Shown: positions 1-8,239, counted from the first letter of the stretch. The stretch is 64,000 nucleotides of DNA from Collimonas arenae (GCF_000786695.1 NZ_CP009962.1:186001-250000), one strand, 5' to 3'. Notes: generated by a model from the sequence alone, not told the origin. Numbers and translations are program-made.

Positions 1-499
1 GTACGCCCTGCGCAAGGATGAAAATATCCGCTTCGCAGAACAGCAGCACGGCATCCCGTTCATCGATGCCGACTATGGTCTCGACAACTGGTTCGCCCGC
101 GCCCAGGGCATGGAAGATGAGCCGGAGCGCGGCAAGCGCTGCACCATGTGTTTCGACATGCGTTTTGAGCGTAGCGCCTTGTATGCGCATGAGCACGGTT
201 TTCCGGTGATCAGCAGTTCGCTAGGGATCTCGCGCTGGAAGGACATGCAGCAGATCAACGATTGCGGCGCGCGCGCGGCGGCGCATTACCCCGGTATCAC
301 CTATTGGGACTACGACTGGCGCAAGCAAGGCGGTTCGGCGCGCATGATCGAAATCTCCAAGCGTGAGAATTTCTATCAGCAGGAATATTGCGGCTGCGTC
401 TATTCGCTACGCGACAGTAATCGCTGGCGCAAGGAGCAGGGACGTGAACGCATCAAGATTTGCGATAAATTTTACGGCCAGCCGGAAGCGCAAGAATGA
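1..499 (+). CDS. queH: Epoxyqueuosine reductase QueH (3' part only)
   Basis: Only the C-terminal part is present; the frame is open from base 2 and the start lies before the window. QueH (DUF208) reduces epoxyqueuosine to queuosine, the last step of queuosine synthesis in the tRNA wobble position, in the cytoplasm. The fragment shows a CxxC pair in CTMCFDMR and a second pair in YCGC; QueH proteins bind an Fe-S cluster through such cysteines. The segment [18 protein letters not shown] is typical of the family. The stop TGA overlaps the ATG of the next small ORF by 4 bp, so the two are probably co-translated. Identification is confident; the extent upstream is unknown. Confidence 0.9.
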   Translation, partial: YALRKDENIRFAEQQHGIPFIDADYGLDNWFARAQGMEDEPERGKRCTMCFDMRFERSALYAHEHGFPVISSSLGISRWKDMQQINDCGARAAAHYPGITYWDYDWRKQGGSARMIEISKRENFYQQEYCGCVYSLRDSNRWRKEQGRERIKICDKFYGQPEAQE

Positions 500-720
500 G
501 TACCGATCACATCGCCGCTCATTGGCTGGCCGGCGTCAGCAAGCCTCCACAATCTATCGGCGGCGTAAAGCCGCCAGCGGCAATCGACCGCTTGGCCATC
601 ATGGAAAAACAGCTGGCTGAATTCATGCAAACCTTGGAACAGGATGAAGACGGCGTCGCGCCGCCGCATTTGATGAGCGGACATCATGGATGTCCTTGCT
701 GCACAGGACGGGGCGAATAA
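496..720 (+). CDS. Small conserved-looking protein of unknown function
   Basis: A 74-residue ORF whose ATG overlaps the queH stop (ATGA), which is the main support for translation. The N-terminal half contains Pro-rich stretches and an acidic helix (about residues 35-52). The C-terminus ends in a histidine/cysteine cluster, HHGCPCC, that could bind metal. I do not recognise the family. A job linked to queH is inferred only from the coupling. It ends just before a palindromic repeat that may serve as terminator. Confidence 0.55.
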   Translation: MSTDHIAAHWLAGVSKPPQSIGGVKPPAAIDRLAIMEKQLAEFMQTLEQDEDGVAPPHLMSGHHGCPCCTGRGE

Positions 721-723
721 GCT

Positions 724-908
724 TTAGAGGCTGTTGCAAACACACTTGGCGTTGTTGCTCTTGCAGGGAGCGCCCGGGCTTGCAGGCCCGGGTCGTTCCG
801 CAGGCAGACGACAATATCGTCTGAAACCCCCGCTACACCCTCCTAGCCGTACTGTTCGTACTGTCTTCGTCGGAGCGCCTAACCATCTGTGTTCGCAACA
901 GCCTCTAA
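724..908. repeat. Palindromic element, arm type A (copy A1)
   Basis: About 185 bp, bounded by near-perfect inverted arms TTAGAGGCTGTTGC / GCAACAGCCTCTAA. Inside are two hairpins (CCCGGGC 773-779 with GCCCGGG 786-792; CAGACGA 805-811 with TCGTCTG 817-823) and the core CTCCTAGCCGTACTG...TCTTCGTCGGAGCGCCT (about 839-880) shared with other elements in this window. No transposase. The arm contains CTGTTGCAAA, also present in IS6/IS26-type ends, so it may be a non-autonomous (MITE-like) element. It lies between two convergent genes. Confidence 0.8.
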
Positions 909-911
909 GAT

Positions 912-1670
912 TCAAGACCCGCTAAACCAGTTATAACCCTGGTCCTCCCAATAACCACCGGGATTTTCATTGGTAACGAAGATCGCCGCAATGTGCTTGG
1001 GATTCTTGAAACCGAGCTTGGTCGGCACCCGCAGCTTTAGCGGATAGCCGTATTCGGTGGGCAAGGGCGCCGTGCCGAAATCCAGCGCCAGCATGGTTTG
1101 CGGATGCAGCGCCGTCGCCATGTCGATACTGGAATAATAACGATCGGCGCATTTGAAGCCGACATAGCGCGCAGTCGTGTCGGCGCCGATATGCGCCAGG
1201 AAAGTGCGGAACGGCACGCCGCCCCACTGGCCGATGGCGCTCCAGCCTTCGATGCAGATATGGCGCGTGATCTGCGATGTTTGTGGCAAGGCTCTGAGCT
1301 GCGCCAGGTTCCAGCTGCTCTTGTTGCGCACCAGCCCCGAGACTTCCAGCGTGTAAGTATCGCCATCGATTTCAGGCGCTGAATCGGCGTCATAAAACGC
1401 ATTGAACGGAAACGGCTTGGTGATCATGCTGGCCGGATAGGTCGGTGCCAGATGATTGGGGCGGAACAGCATGCCCTGCACGCGGTCGTTCCAGCGCGAC
1501 ATCGCCCACAGCACTTTGTCGACCTGGTCGCCGTCTTGCAGGTTGCAACCGGACAGCAGCGACAAAGCGCCCAGAGACAGGCCGGAACGCAAGAACAACC
1601 GGCGCTGCAGCTGCACCAGTTCAGGTTGCAGCTCGCTATTCTTTGGCAGGTTTTTCTTCTTCTCGCTCAT
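912..1670 (-). CDS. Molybdopterin-dependent oxidoreductase, sulfite-oxidase/MsrP fold
   Basis: A 252-aa protein of the oxidoreductase molybdopterin-binding family. The N-terminus carries RRLFLRSG followed by a hydrophobic stretch and a lipobox-like LLSGC, suggesting Tat export and possibly lipid anchoring. ICIEGWSAIGQWGG contains the Cys expected to ligate Mo, and LKLRVPTKLGFKNPKHI is a typical C-terminal motif. Its start overlaps the stop of the cytochrome b gene by 4 bp, as expected for a periplasmic Mo enzyme fed by a membrane cytochrome (the MsrPQ arrangement). The substrate is unknown; protein repair like MsrP is possible but not shown. Last gene of a three-gene operon read from 3020. 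Confidence 0.85.
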   Translation of the reverse strand: MSEKKKNLPKNSELQPELVQLQRRLFLRSGLSLGALSLLSGCNLQDGDQVDKVLWAMSRWNDRVQGMLFRPNHLAPTYPASMITKPFPFNAFYDADSAPEIDGDTYTLEVSGLVRNKSSWNLAQLRALPQTSQITRHICIEGWSAIGQWGGVPFRTFLAHIGADTTARYVGFKCADRYYSSIDMATALHPQTMLALDFGTAPLPTEYGYPLKLRVPTKLGFKNPKHIAAIFVTNENPGGYWEDQGYNWFSGS

Positions 1671-2338
1671 GCTTGCTGCTCCTGTTCCGAGGCGTTCTTG
1701 CGGGAGTGGCGCGGTGCGCGCCCGGTCAGCATCGGCAGCAAGGTGCTCGGCACGATCAGCACCAGCGCCAGATGCACAGCCACAAACGCGACGATGCCGG
1801 CCATGGCGGCGAAATGCACGCGGCGCGCAGTGTCGTAGCCGCCGAACAAGTCGACCAGGCTATCCAGCTGCACCGGTTTCCAGATCGACAGGCCGGAAGC
1901 CACGACCAGCACACCCAACAGCAGCACGACGATATACATCAGGCGCTGCACGGCGTTATAGACGCCCGCCTGATGCGCCAGTTTGAAAGTCAGCGCATCC
2001 TTGATGTCGCGTAGCAGATCGCGAAGACGGAGCGGCAGGAAGTGGCGACGGAAATGGCCGGCCGACAAGCCGTAGCAAAGATAGATCAATCCGTTCGCCA
2101 CCAGCAACCACATCGCCGCCAGATGCCAGGCAATCGCTCCGCCCAGCCAGCCGCCCAAGGTGGCCCAGCGCGGAAAGTCGAAACCGAACAGCGGCGAGGC
2201 GTTGTAGATCGCCCAGCCGCTCATCACCATGCAGACCATCGCAAAGGCGTTGATCCAGTGGGTGGCGCGCACCAGCAGCGGATGGATGATGCGCCGCCGG
2301 ACTGGTTGTGGCGGCAGGGGTTGGTCAGCAGGTGTCAT
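1667..2338 (-). CDS. Cytochrome b561-type membrane subunit
   Basis: A 223-aa integral membrane protein of the Ni,Fe-hydrogenase I/cytochrome b561 family. Several hydrophobic helices carry histidines in positions expected for b-haem (RATHWINAF near the N-terminus, AWHLAAMWLL, RRVHFAAMAG, VAVHLALVL). I chose the ATG at 2338, with AAGG 6 nt upstream, over an in-frame TTG at 2344. It probably passes quinol electrons to the periplasmic molybdoenzyme encoded immediately downstream with a 4-bp overlap. The upstream gene ends 52 bp away, so all three are likely one operon. Confidence 0.85.
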   Translation of the reverse strand: MTPADQPLPPQPVRRRIIHPLLVRATHWINAFAMVCMVMSGWAIYNASPLFGFDFPRWATLGGWLGGAIAWHLAAMWLLVANGLIYLCYGLSAGHFRRHFLPLRLRDLLRDIKDALTFKLAHQAGVYNAVQRLMYIVVLLLGVLVVASGLSIWKPVQLDSLVDLFGGYDTARRVHFAAMAGIVAFVAVHLALVLIVPSTLLPMLTGRAPRHSRKNASEQEQQA

Positions 2339-2390
2339 GGACAAGCCTTGTCAGAATCAGCGCGAGCGGCCGGGCCGCCCGCTATGCACA

Positions 2391-3020
2391 TTACATCGGC
2401 GGAACGACATCGCCCTTGCCGATTGTGGCGCGGCCGACGACGTCGCTGCCATCCGCCGCCTTGGTGACGAAGAACACGCCGTGCGCGCCCGGCACCAGCA
2501 AGCTGCGGTCGCCTTTATCGAGAGCGACGATTGGGACATCTGCCGGCACTACGATTTTCTTTTCGCCATCGGGATATTTCACGGTGATAGTGCGGCCGCT
2601 GGTCACCACCACATCGCCCACGGTGCCGTTGGTCATGCTGCTTTTCTTGCCCAGATCCCAGGCGTAATGGCCTTCGCCGACCTTCATGCCGGCCGGGAAG
2701 ACATGCACTTCCAGCGCCTTCAGGCTACCGTCCGGCAGCGGCACGGCGGCGCTGCCGATAAAGCTGTCGGATTTGATATCGGTGATGGCGGCATGGGTGA
2801 CCGAGAACAGCGTCAGGTCGGGCGCCAGCTTCAAGGTCAGTTTCTTGCCGGCCCTGGTGCTGACTTCGAGATTGTCGGTATTTACTTTTTCAATCGTGGC
2901 GCGCACCCGCACCGGTACGGTCATTGCCGCAGTCTGGGCGACGGCGGCGCTGCCGTAAGCGAGGAAAGTCGATGCGAGCAGGGCCGGAACCAGGCGGCGC
3001 AAGAGTTGTGTGGTTTTCAT
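2391..3020 (-). CDS. Exported protein of unknown function, first gene of the molybdoenzyme operon
   Basis: A 209-aa protein with a clear signal peptide (MKTTQLLRRLVPALLASTFL ... SAAVAQ). The mature part is beta-rich, with repeating KKL.LKL and RTITVKY segments, resembling small periplasmic beta-barrel proteins found beside cytochrome b/molybdopterin pairs. The reading frame stays open upstream into a palindromic repeat, but the signal peptide fixes the start at the ATG at 3020. I assign no function. Context suggests a periplasmic partner of the redox pair, controlled from the palindrome at 3089-3108. Confidence 0.7.
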   Translation of the reverse strand: MKTTQLLRRLVPALLASTFLAYGSAAVAQTAAMTVPVRVRATIEKVNTDNLEVSTRAGKKLTLKLAPDLTLFSVTHAAITDIKSDSFIGSAAVPLPDGSLKALEVHVFPAGMKVGEGHYAWDLGKKSSMTNGTVGDVVVTSGRTITVKYPDGEKKIVVPADVPIVALDKGDRSLLVPGAHGVFFVTKAADGSDVVGRATIGKGDVVPPM

Positions 3021-3088
3021 GGAAACTGACTCGGTGGTTGCTGGGATGCCCAGTCTAGGCGCGCCGGAGTGTCTTATCGGTGACAGTT

Positions 3089-3108
3089 GAATGACAATAT
3101 TGTCATTC
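3089..3108. promoter_or_regulatory. Perfect 20-bp palindrome, Cus/HprR-type operator
   Basis: GAATGACAATATTGTCATTC is a perfect palindrome. It contains ATGACAA-N2-TTGTCAT, the core of the box bound by CusR in E. coli. It lies between the divergent molybdoenzyme operon (start 3020) and the response regulator (start 3280), about 69 bp from the former. The likely ligand is the response regulator encoded next to it. Confidence 0.75.
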
Positions 3109-3150
3109 TTCCCGGCAATCGAATTGATAGAATGGATCCATCTCAACAAA

Positions 3151-3267
3151 GAGGCTGTTGCAAAATGAATCTGGCCAGGCGCGTCGACCAAGACAGTACG
3201 AGTAGTACGACTAGGAGCGGATGGCCGCCCCGACGTAACAACGCCAGACTCATTTTGCAACAGCATC
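3151..3267. repeat. Palindromic element, arm type A (copy A2)
   Basis: 117 bp with arms GAGGCTGTTGCAAAATGA / TCATTTTGCAACAGCATC. The core (about 3185-3220) is the reverse complement of that in A1. It lacks the extra two-hairpin module of A1 and A3. The right arm ends only 12 bp before the ATG of the response regulator, leaving just AAGGG as Shine-Dalgarno, so the element must lie in the leader or promoter of that operon. Confidence 0.8.
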
Positions 3268-3279
3268 TAAGGGCTCAGT

Positions 3280-3972
3280 ATGGCTATTCTCGTCATTGAA
3301 GACGATCCAAAGACCGGCGCCTACCTCAAGAAAGGTCTGCGTGAATCCGGCTATGCGGTCGATCTGGCGCGCAACGGCAGCGACGGTTTGCATATGGCGT
3401 TGGAGAATTCCTACGACCTGGTGGTGCTCGACGTGATGCTGCCCGGCACTGACGGCTGGAAAATCATGGGCGCCATCCGCAGCAGCCGCGGCGCGCACCG
3501 CGACCTGCCGGTCATCTTCCTGACTGCGCGCGACCACGTGAATGACCGCATCCGCGGACTGGAGCTGGGCGCCGACGATTACCTGGTCAAACCTTTTTCC
3601 TTTACCGAACTGCTGCTGCGGATTCGCACCTTGCTACGGCGTGGCGTGGTGCGTGAAGCGCATGAGCTTGATTTTTTCCAGGTGGCCGACCTCCAGCTTG
3701 ATCTGCTGCGCCGTAAAGTCACGCGCCAGGGTATCGATATCGTCCTCACCAACAAGGAATTCCTGCTGCTGCACTTGCTGGTCAAGCGCCAGGACGAAGC
3801 CTTGTCGCGTACCGTCATCGCTTCCGAGGTATGGGACATGAACTTCGACAGCGACACCAATGTGGTCGATGTCGCCATCAAACGCTTGCGCGCCAAGATC
3901 GACAATCCCTTCGAGCGCAAGCTGATCCACACGGTGCGCAGCATCGGCTATATGTTTTCTGAAAATCCATGA
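3280..3972 (+). CDS. OmpR-family response regulator, CusR/CopR/HprR type
   Basis: 230 aa: a receiver domain (about 1-118) with acidic pocket E7/D8/D9, phosphoacceptor D51 in [10 protein letters not shown]82 and K104 (LVKPFSF), then a winged-helix DNA-binding domain (about 130-226) ending in [10 protein letters not shown]. This belongs to the heavy-metal/HprR subgroup. AAGGG stands 6 nt before the ATG. Its stop overlaps the sensor kinase start (ATGA). It probably binds the palindrome at 3089-3108 and controls the divergent molybdoenzyme operon, as HprR controls msrPQ in E. coli; that role is inferred from context. Confidence 0.92.
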   Translation: MAILVIEDDPKTGAYLKKGLRESGYAVDLARNGSDGLHMALENSYDLVVLDVMLPGTDGWKIMGAIRSSRGAHRDLPVIFLTARDHVNDRIRGLELGADDYLVKPFSFTELLLRIRTLLRRGVVREAHELDFFQVADLQLDLLRRKVTRQGIDIVLTNKEFLLLHLLVKRQDEALSRTVIASEVWDMNFDSDTNVVDVAIKRLRAKIDNPFERKLIHTVRSIGYMFSENP

Positions 3973-5381
3973 ATTTTTGGCGTACCCGTTCGCTGACCGC
4001 GCGCGTCACTATCCTGTTTGCGCTGATTGCCTGCGCCATCGTCACCAACCTCGGCATGTACCTGTATTCGTCGACCCGGCAGGCACTGGAGACCCGCGCC
4101 GATTATTCGCTGGTCGGCAGGGTCGAGCATTTCCGCACGCTGTTGCACGACCTCTACAACGTCAAACAGATAGAAGACCGGCCGGCACTGTTTGAAACCA
4201 TGCTCGGCAGCGAGCAGGATGTGTTGATGTTCGGTTATCCGGGCCAGGCGCCGTTCGTGCGCGTCAACCCGGACAATATGACGCCGCCGCCGATGAAGCC
4301 AGTCGGGCTGAACCAGCCGTTGACGCTGGCGGCGCTGCAGCCAGGTGAACGTGCCGACGGCGTGCGCGTGCGCTGGGTGTCGACCGAAGCCGAGGTGGGC
4401 AGCGACGGCACCAAGGTGGTGATCATCGGTGCTCATGTGATGACGCAGGAATCGCACATTCTGTCGGAGTACTACTGGCATGTGATAGGCGCCGCAGCGA
4501 TTGCGGTGTTGCTGGCGGCGCTGCTCGGCTTCCTGGTGCTCAAGCGCGGTTTCCTGCCGCTGACGGCAATGGCCAGCCGCGCCGCCGAAGTCAGCCCGAC
4601 CAATATTGCAATACGGCTGCGCGAGGAAGATGCGCCGCATGAACTGCGGCGGCTGGCGGCTTCCTTCAACGCCATGCTGGACCGGCTCTCTGACGGTTAC
4701 GAGCATCTGTCGCAATTTTCGGCCGATCTGGCGCACGAGATACGGACCCCGATCGGCGCGCTGATGGGTCAGACGCAGGTCACCTTGAACAAGGTGCGCA
4801 ACGCCGCTGAATACCAGCAGGTGCTGGAATCGAACCTGGAAGAACTGCAGCGCCTGAGCCGGATCGTGGAAAACATCCTGTTCCTGGCGCATGCCGACCA
4901 CGCCGGCCTGTCGGTGGAAAAATCGCCGCTGGTGCTGGCCGATGAATTGCACAAGATCGCCGAGTATTTTGAGGGCGTGGCGGAAGAACGCGACATCAGG
5001 CTGGTGGTCGACGCCAGCGGCGTGCTGCAAGCTAATCCCGTGATGTGGCGGCGCGCGGTCAGCAACCTGGTGGTCAATGCGGTGCGCTATGCGGTGCCGG
5101 GAAGCATTGTGCGGCTATGTGGCATACCGAGGGAAGAAGGGATTTGCGTCGAGGTCGAGAACCAGGGCGATCCGATTCCGCAAGAGCAACTGGATCGCCT
5201 GTTTGACCGTTTCTACCGCGGCGACAAGTCGCGCAGCGAATTTACCGAATCGAATGGCCTGGGCCTGGCCATCGTGCGCGCCATCATGACGGTGCACGGA
5301 GGTCAGGCGGTGGTGGCTTGTTCCGAGGGCGGGCTGATACGTTTCAGCCTGCGTTTTCCGGAAGGCAGCGTGCGCGCCTGA
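3969..5381 (+). CDS. Sensor histidine kinase, heavy-metal/HprS type
   Basis: 470 aa in the inner membrane. Transmembrane segments at about 13-35 and 171-192 enclose a periplasmic sensor of about 135 residues. A HAMP region follows, then the dimerisation domain with H256 in [10 protein letters not shown], and a GHKL ATPase domain with N box ([10 protein letters not shown]) and a G box, [17 protein letters not shown]. Co-translated with the response regulator through a 4-bp overlap. The stimulus (copper, peroxide or reactive chlorine) cannot be told from the sequence. Confidence 0.92.
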   Translation: MNFWRTRSLTARVTILFALIACAIVTNLGMYLYSSTRQALETRADYSLVGRVEHFRTLLHDLYNVKQIEDRPALFETMLGSEQDVLMFGYPGQAPFVRVNPDNMTPPPMKPVGLNQPLTLAALQPGERADGVRVRWVSTEAEVGSDGTKVVIIGAHVMTQESHILSEYYWHVIGAAAIAVLLAALLGFLVLKRGFLPLTAMASRAAEVSPTNIAIRLREEDAPHELRRLAASFNAMLDRLSDGYEHLSQFSADLAHEIRTPIGALMGQTQVTLNKVRNAAEYQQVLESNLEELQRLSRIVENILFLAHADHAGLSVEKSPLVLADELHKIAEYFEGVAEERDIRLVVDASGVLQANPVMWRRAVSNLVVNAVRYAVPGSIVRLCGIPREEGICVEVENQGDPIPQEQLDRLFDRFYRGDKSRSEFTESNGLGLAIVRAIMTVHGGQAVVACSEGGLIRFSLRFPEGSVRA

Positions 5382-5420
5382 TTGCCAGGCTAGCGCAGAG
5401 CCGGGCTTGCCGACGCTACA

Positions 5421-6431
5421 TCAGCGCAGGCGGGCCATTTCCAGCGACATACTCAGCTTGCCGAAGCGGGCGGTGATGTCCTCAAACGCCTTTTGCTTTT
5501 GCGCAGTGCTCAGCCTGGTGTCATACATATTGCTACGTAACAGGCCGAACATGGTGAGATCGGCGATCGGTTTCAGCTGCGCATCGGTGGAGTGTTGAAA
5601 GCCCGACAGGTCGAGGATGTTTTGCAGCACCTCAGGCTGGCTGGCCGGATTTTTCGACTTGCCGTAGGTGACGAAAAACTCTTCGATGCGGGCCTTGCTG
5701 GCGGCCGGTAAATCCTTGCGGTACAACAGCGGATCGTTAGGGATCAGCGGCGAGGACCAGATCACGCGCACTTTACCGAACTGTTCCGGCGATTCCTTTT
5801 TCAAGCGGTCCAGCTCTTCGGTATTGTTGGTGGCGACATCGACCTGGCCGTTGATCACTGCCTGCAGGTTCTTCTTGTGATTACCGACGACGATGCTCTT
5901 GAACAGTCTGTCCGGCTCGACCTTGTTCTTGGCGAACGCATAGTAGGCTGGCACCAGATAACCCGAAGTCGAATTTTTGTCGCCGTCGTAGAAACTGTAT
6001 ACGCCCTTGTTGCTCAAGATATCTTCGAGGGATTTGATCGGGCTTTTGGCTGGCGTGATCAGCACGGAATTGTAACCGCGCGACCCATCTTTCTTGACCA
6101 TCTGCGCGAATACCGTCGACTGGTTGTCTTCTACCGCTTCCAATGCGATTTTGCTGCTCAGCCACGCCACCTGGATGGTGTTGGATTTCAAACCGGCCAG
6201 GATCTCGTTGTAGTTGGTGGAAACCACCGTGCGCACTTCCATCTTGGTGTATTTCGCGAAGTCGTCGATCACCGGCTGCCAGCGCTTCTGCGTATCTTCG
6301 GCAGTGGTGGTGGCGATCAGGCCGATGGTGATCTTGCGCGGATTATCGTCATCCTTGGCAATCGCGCGCGGTACGACGCTGTACATGACCAGGGAGCTCA
6401 GCAAAAGAGCGGTTTTCAGTAATTTCTTCAT
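5421..6431 (-). CDS. PhnD/SsuA/transferrin-type phosphonate-binding protein
   Basis: 336 aa with a signal peptide (about residues 1-25, ending PRAIA). PhnD-family features include ITIGLIATTTAED, an early VAWLSSKIALEA loop, SGYLVPAYYAF and DVATNNTEELDRL, the typical ligand-cleft positions of phosphonate or phosphate-ester binding proteins. No phnC or phnE transporter gene lies nearby, so it is an orphan binding protein. The gene upstream encodes an exported HAD phosphatase, suggesting a shared organophosphate substrate. A nine-bp tandem repeat lies within 90 bp upstream of the start. Confidence 0.85.
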   Translation of the reverse strand: MKKLLKTALLLSSLVMYSVVPRAIAKDDDNPRKITIGLIATTTAEDTQKRWQPVIDDFAKYTKMEVRTVVSTNYNEILAGLKSNTIQVAWLSSKIALEAVEDNQSTVFAQMVKKDGSRGYNSVLITPAKSPIKSLEDILSNKGVYSFYDGDKNSTSGYLVPAYYAFAKNKVEPDRLFKSIVVGNHKKNLQAVINGQVDVATNNTEELDRLKKESPEQFGKVRVIWSSPLIPNDPLLYRKDLPAASKARIEEFFVTYGKSKNPASQPEVLQNILDLSGFQHSTDAQLKPIADLTMFGLLRSNMYDTRLSTAQKQKAFEDITARFGKLSMSLEMARLR

Positions 6432-6465
6432 TGTTGCCTATCGAACTATTGCGGGTGATGAGGGA

Positions 6466-6519
6466 AAACGTGCCAAACGTGCGCAAGGTGTGCAATGTGC
6501 GGAACGTGTGCAACGTGTG
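6466..6519. repeat. Six tandem 9-bp units, consensus NAACGTGYG
   Basis: Six consecutive units: AAACGTGCC, AAACGTGCG, CAAGGTGTG, CAATGTGCG, GAACGTGTG, CAACGTGTG. The array is upstream of the PhnD-like gene on the minus strand (start 6431). Such an array could be a set of direct-repeat protein sites or a slippage-prone minisatellite. Confidence 0.8.
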
Positions 6520-6521
6520 GC

Positions 6522-6558
6522 ATCGGCCGCGGGCATCGAAAGATGGTCCGCGGCCGAT
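6522..6558. other. Long perfect hairpin with GAAA loop
   Basis: Arms ATCGGCCGCGG (6522-6532) and CCGCGGCCGAT (6548-6558) are perfect 11-bp complements. The interior CATC-GAAA-GATG forms a further 4-bp stem closed by a GNRA tetraloop in plus-strand RNA. It directly abuts the 9-bp repeat array. It could be a terminator or processing signal for the phosphatase gene, or a structured small RNA. Confidence 0.65.
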
Positions 6559-6582
6559 ATGCTTAAAAACAGAAATGCAGTC

Positions 6583-6602
6583 CGGACAAGGTCGCTTGTC
6601 CG
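6583..6602 (-). terminator. Weak terminator-like hairpin after the HAD phosphatase
   Basis: CGGACAAG (6583-6590) and CTTGTCCG (6595-6602) form an 8-bp stem with a GTCG loop 15 bp after the stop of the minus-strand phosphatase gene. No T-run follows at once, so efficiency is doubtful. Confidence 0.45.
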
Positions 6603-6616
6603 TACTGCCTGAGTTG

Positions 6617-7933
6617 TCAGCCGAGCAGCGTTTCGCTGGCTTTGCCGTATTTGATGCTGGCTTCGGCCGGCATCCAGTTGCCGGTCAGCTCGTTACGGCC
6701 TTGCAGCAGGAAGCGTGGCGACTTGGCCGGGATTTGATCGGCAGCCAGTTTGGAGAGATCGCCGATCTTGCCCTTCTTCATGCGATTGACGATCATGCCC
6801 AACTGGGTGTCGGCAAAATCGCGCAGCATGTCGTAATCGCCATCGCTGTCGCCAGCCACGAAGATCGGTCCGTAACCTTTGCTGGCGACCAGTTCCTTCT
6901 TGATCACCTCGGTCTTGCCCGGACCCCAGTTGAGCGGCCAGCCAGCCTTGTACTGGTTGACGAAGACGCCGTTGGCGCTTTCCAGGCGCAGGCCGAGCAC
7001 GTGTTCGCGCTTGACGTTGTAGCCGTATTTCGGCGTGGTCGCAAACACTGCCACGACATCTTCCAGCGAAGCCGAGCTGACATAGACATCGATCCCGCTT
7101 TGCTGGAGGGCGTCCATCAAGGTGGCGATTTCAGTGCACAGGCGAATTCCATGGAAATGCGTGACGCTGACGATACCGGCCTTGCCCGGCTGCGCCGTGG
7201 GGCTGGTGTATTTGGTCTTGACCAGGCCCAGGCCGAGGTTGTGGTCGTTGGATGCTTCCGCCAGCTTTTGCACTTCAGCGACCGACATGTTGGTGAAGAA
7301 ATAGATCACCCATGGGTAACCGACATTGACGCCATAGGTTTCGTTGACGGCCTCATACAGGTAGTAAAGTTTGGCGCGGAAATCCTGGAACTGCACGGTT
7401 TCGCGGATCTCTTCCAGTTTCTTGTCGCCTTTGAATTTGTCGCAGTTGTCGTACAGGTACTGATAATCGCCGTCGATATCGCTGCAGATCGCATCCAGCT
7501 CGACGCTCTGGCCGGCAGCGTTCTTGTACTCGGCGGCAAACGGGCCGGCCGGCACGTTTTGACGAATGATTTCGCTCAATTCCTTAGGCGTCAGCTTGAA
7601 CGACAGCGTATTGATCTGGTACATCAGCAGCGCTTCTTCGGTGTCGTTCATGATGCTGGTGTTATCCCAGTCGAACACCGCGTAAGGACGGCGCTTAGGA
7701 TTGTAGCTCGCGCTGCTGCTGCCGTTGCGCGCCAGCAGGGCTTGCAATTGTTCGCGGTTGCGCGGGCTCCATTTGGCGCGGTCCAGCGTCAGGCCCGCGG
7801 CTTTGGCTTCTTTCGCCAGCAGCTCGCTCGGCGCCAGCGCCGTTGCCGCCAGCCCGGCTACCAGCCCGCCGGTGAGCAGTGTGCGGCGTTTTTGCAAAAT
7901 GGCTTTGTCTTCCGGTTTTTTTACGCTTGTCAT
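6617..7933 (-). CDS. Exported HAD-superfamily phosphatase, phosphorylcholine-phosphatase-like
   Basis: 438 aa. The N-terminus has QKRRTLLTGG plus a hydrophobic stretch, suggesting Tat export. HAD motif I is DWDNTS (nucleophile D88, acid D90), and the C-terminal motif IV is GDSDGDYDML. The large insert between motifs (about residues 100-330) and length fit the phosphorylcholine phosphatase (PchP) group, though the substrate is not proven. I start at 7933, with GGGAGG 7-8 nt upstream, rather than an in-frame codon at 7990. The downstream gene on the same strand encodes a PhnD-like binding protein. Confidence 0.75.
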   Translation of the reverse strand: MTSVKKPEDKAILQKRRTLLTGGLVAGLAATALAPSELLAKEAKAAGLTLDRAKWSPRNREQLQALLARNGSSSASYNPKRRPYAVFDWDNTSIMNDTEEALLMYQINTLSFKLTPKELSEIIRQNVPAGPFAAEYKNAAGQSVELDAICSDIDGDYQYLYDNCDKFKGDKKLEEIRETVQFQDFRAKLYYLYEAVNETYGVNVGYPWVIYFFTNMSVAEVQKLAEASNDHNLGLGLVKTKYTSPTAQPGKAGIVSVTHFHGIRLCTEIATLMDALQQSGIDVYVSSASLEDVVAVFATTPKYGYNVKREHVLGLRLESANGVFVNQYKAGWPLNWGPGKTEVIKKELVASKGYGPIFVAGDSDGDYDMLRDFADTQLGMIVNRMKKGKIGDLSKLAADQIPAKSPRFLLQGRNELTGNWMPAEASIKYGKASETLLG

Positions 7934-8239
7934 GAATGCGGCCTCCCTGTGCCAGTCGAAATATATGTTCAGTTTTCTTGTCCCAGGCATTTTGTGCTTG
8001 CCTGTTGGGCAACTGATTACACTAACATATTTCTAATTGGAAACGTAGCTGGGTGGCAAAAGAAATGCGCTAATTCCTGCTGGCTAGAGATGCGCCTGCA
8101 GCCACTTGATTTGCGGTTTTCAGCTATGCTCACAGTTCCGTCAGGCAATGCAAAATAGACCTTTGTGAGGTACCGCTGATGAAGTCATGGAGAAATCCGG
8201 AACGACGCTGCTTTCTGTCATCCCTGGCGTGTCGTCGAC
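7934..8239. other. Gene-free spacer between divergent genes
   Basis: About 300 bp between the divergent phosphatase and flavoprotein genes. The phosphatase-proximal part is AT-rich (around 8010-8040) and probably holds promoters. I found no strong inverted repeat, and no good ribosome binding site just before 8240. Confidence 0.4.

Noticed and set aside
734..925. 63-codon ORF inside repeat A1, similar to the ORF at 9959-10276 in A3
   Set aside because: The similarity follows from nucleotide identity of the two repeats; no start signal or family, and the palindrome explains the sequence.
3087..3299. 70-codon plus-strand ORF over the palindrome and repeat A2
   Set aside because: It is built from the Cus-type palindrome and the repeat and runs into the response-regulator start.
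6466..6519. CRISPR-like array
   Set aside because: Units are 9 bp with no spacers; it is a simple tandem repeat.
6431..8158. 575-codon plus-strand ORF
   Set aside because: Antisense to the phosphatase gene, which has intact HAD motifs, signal sequence and ribosome binding site; open frame is a GC-bias shadow.
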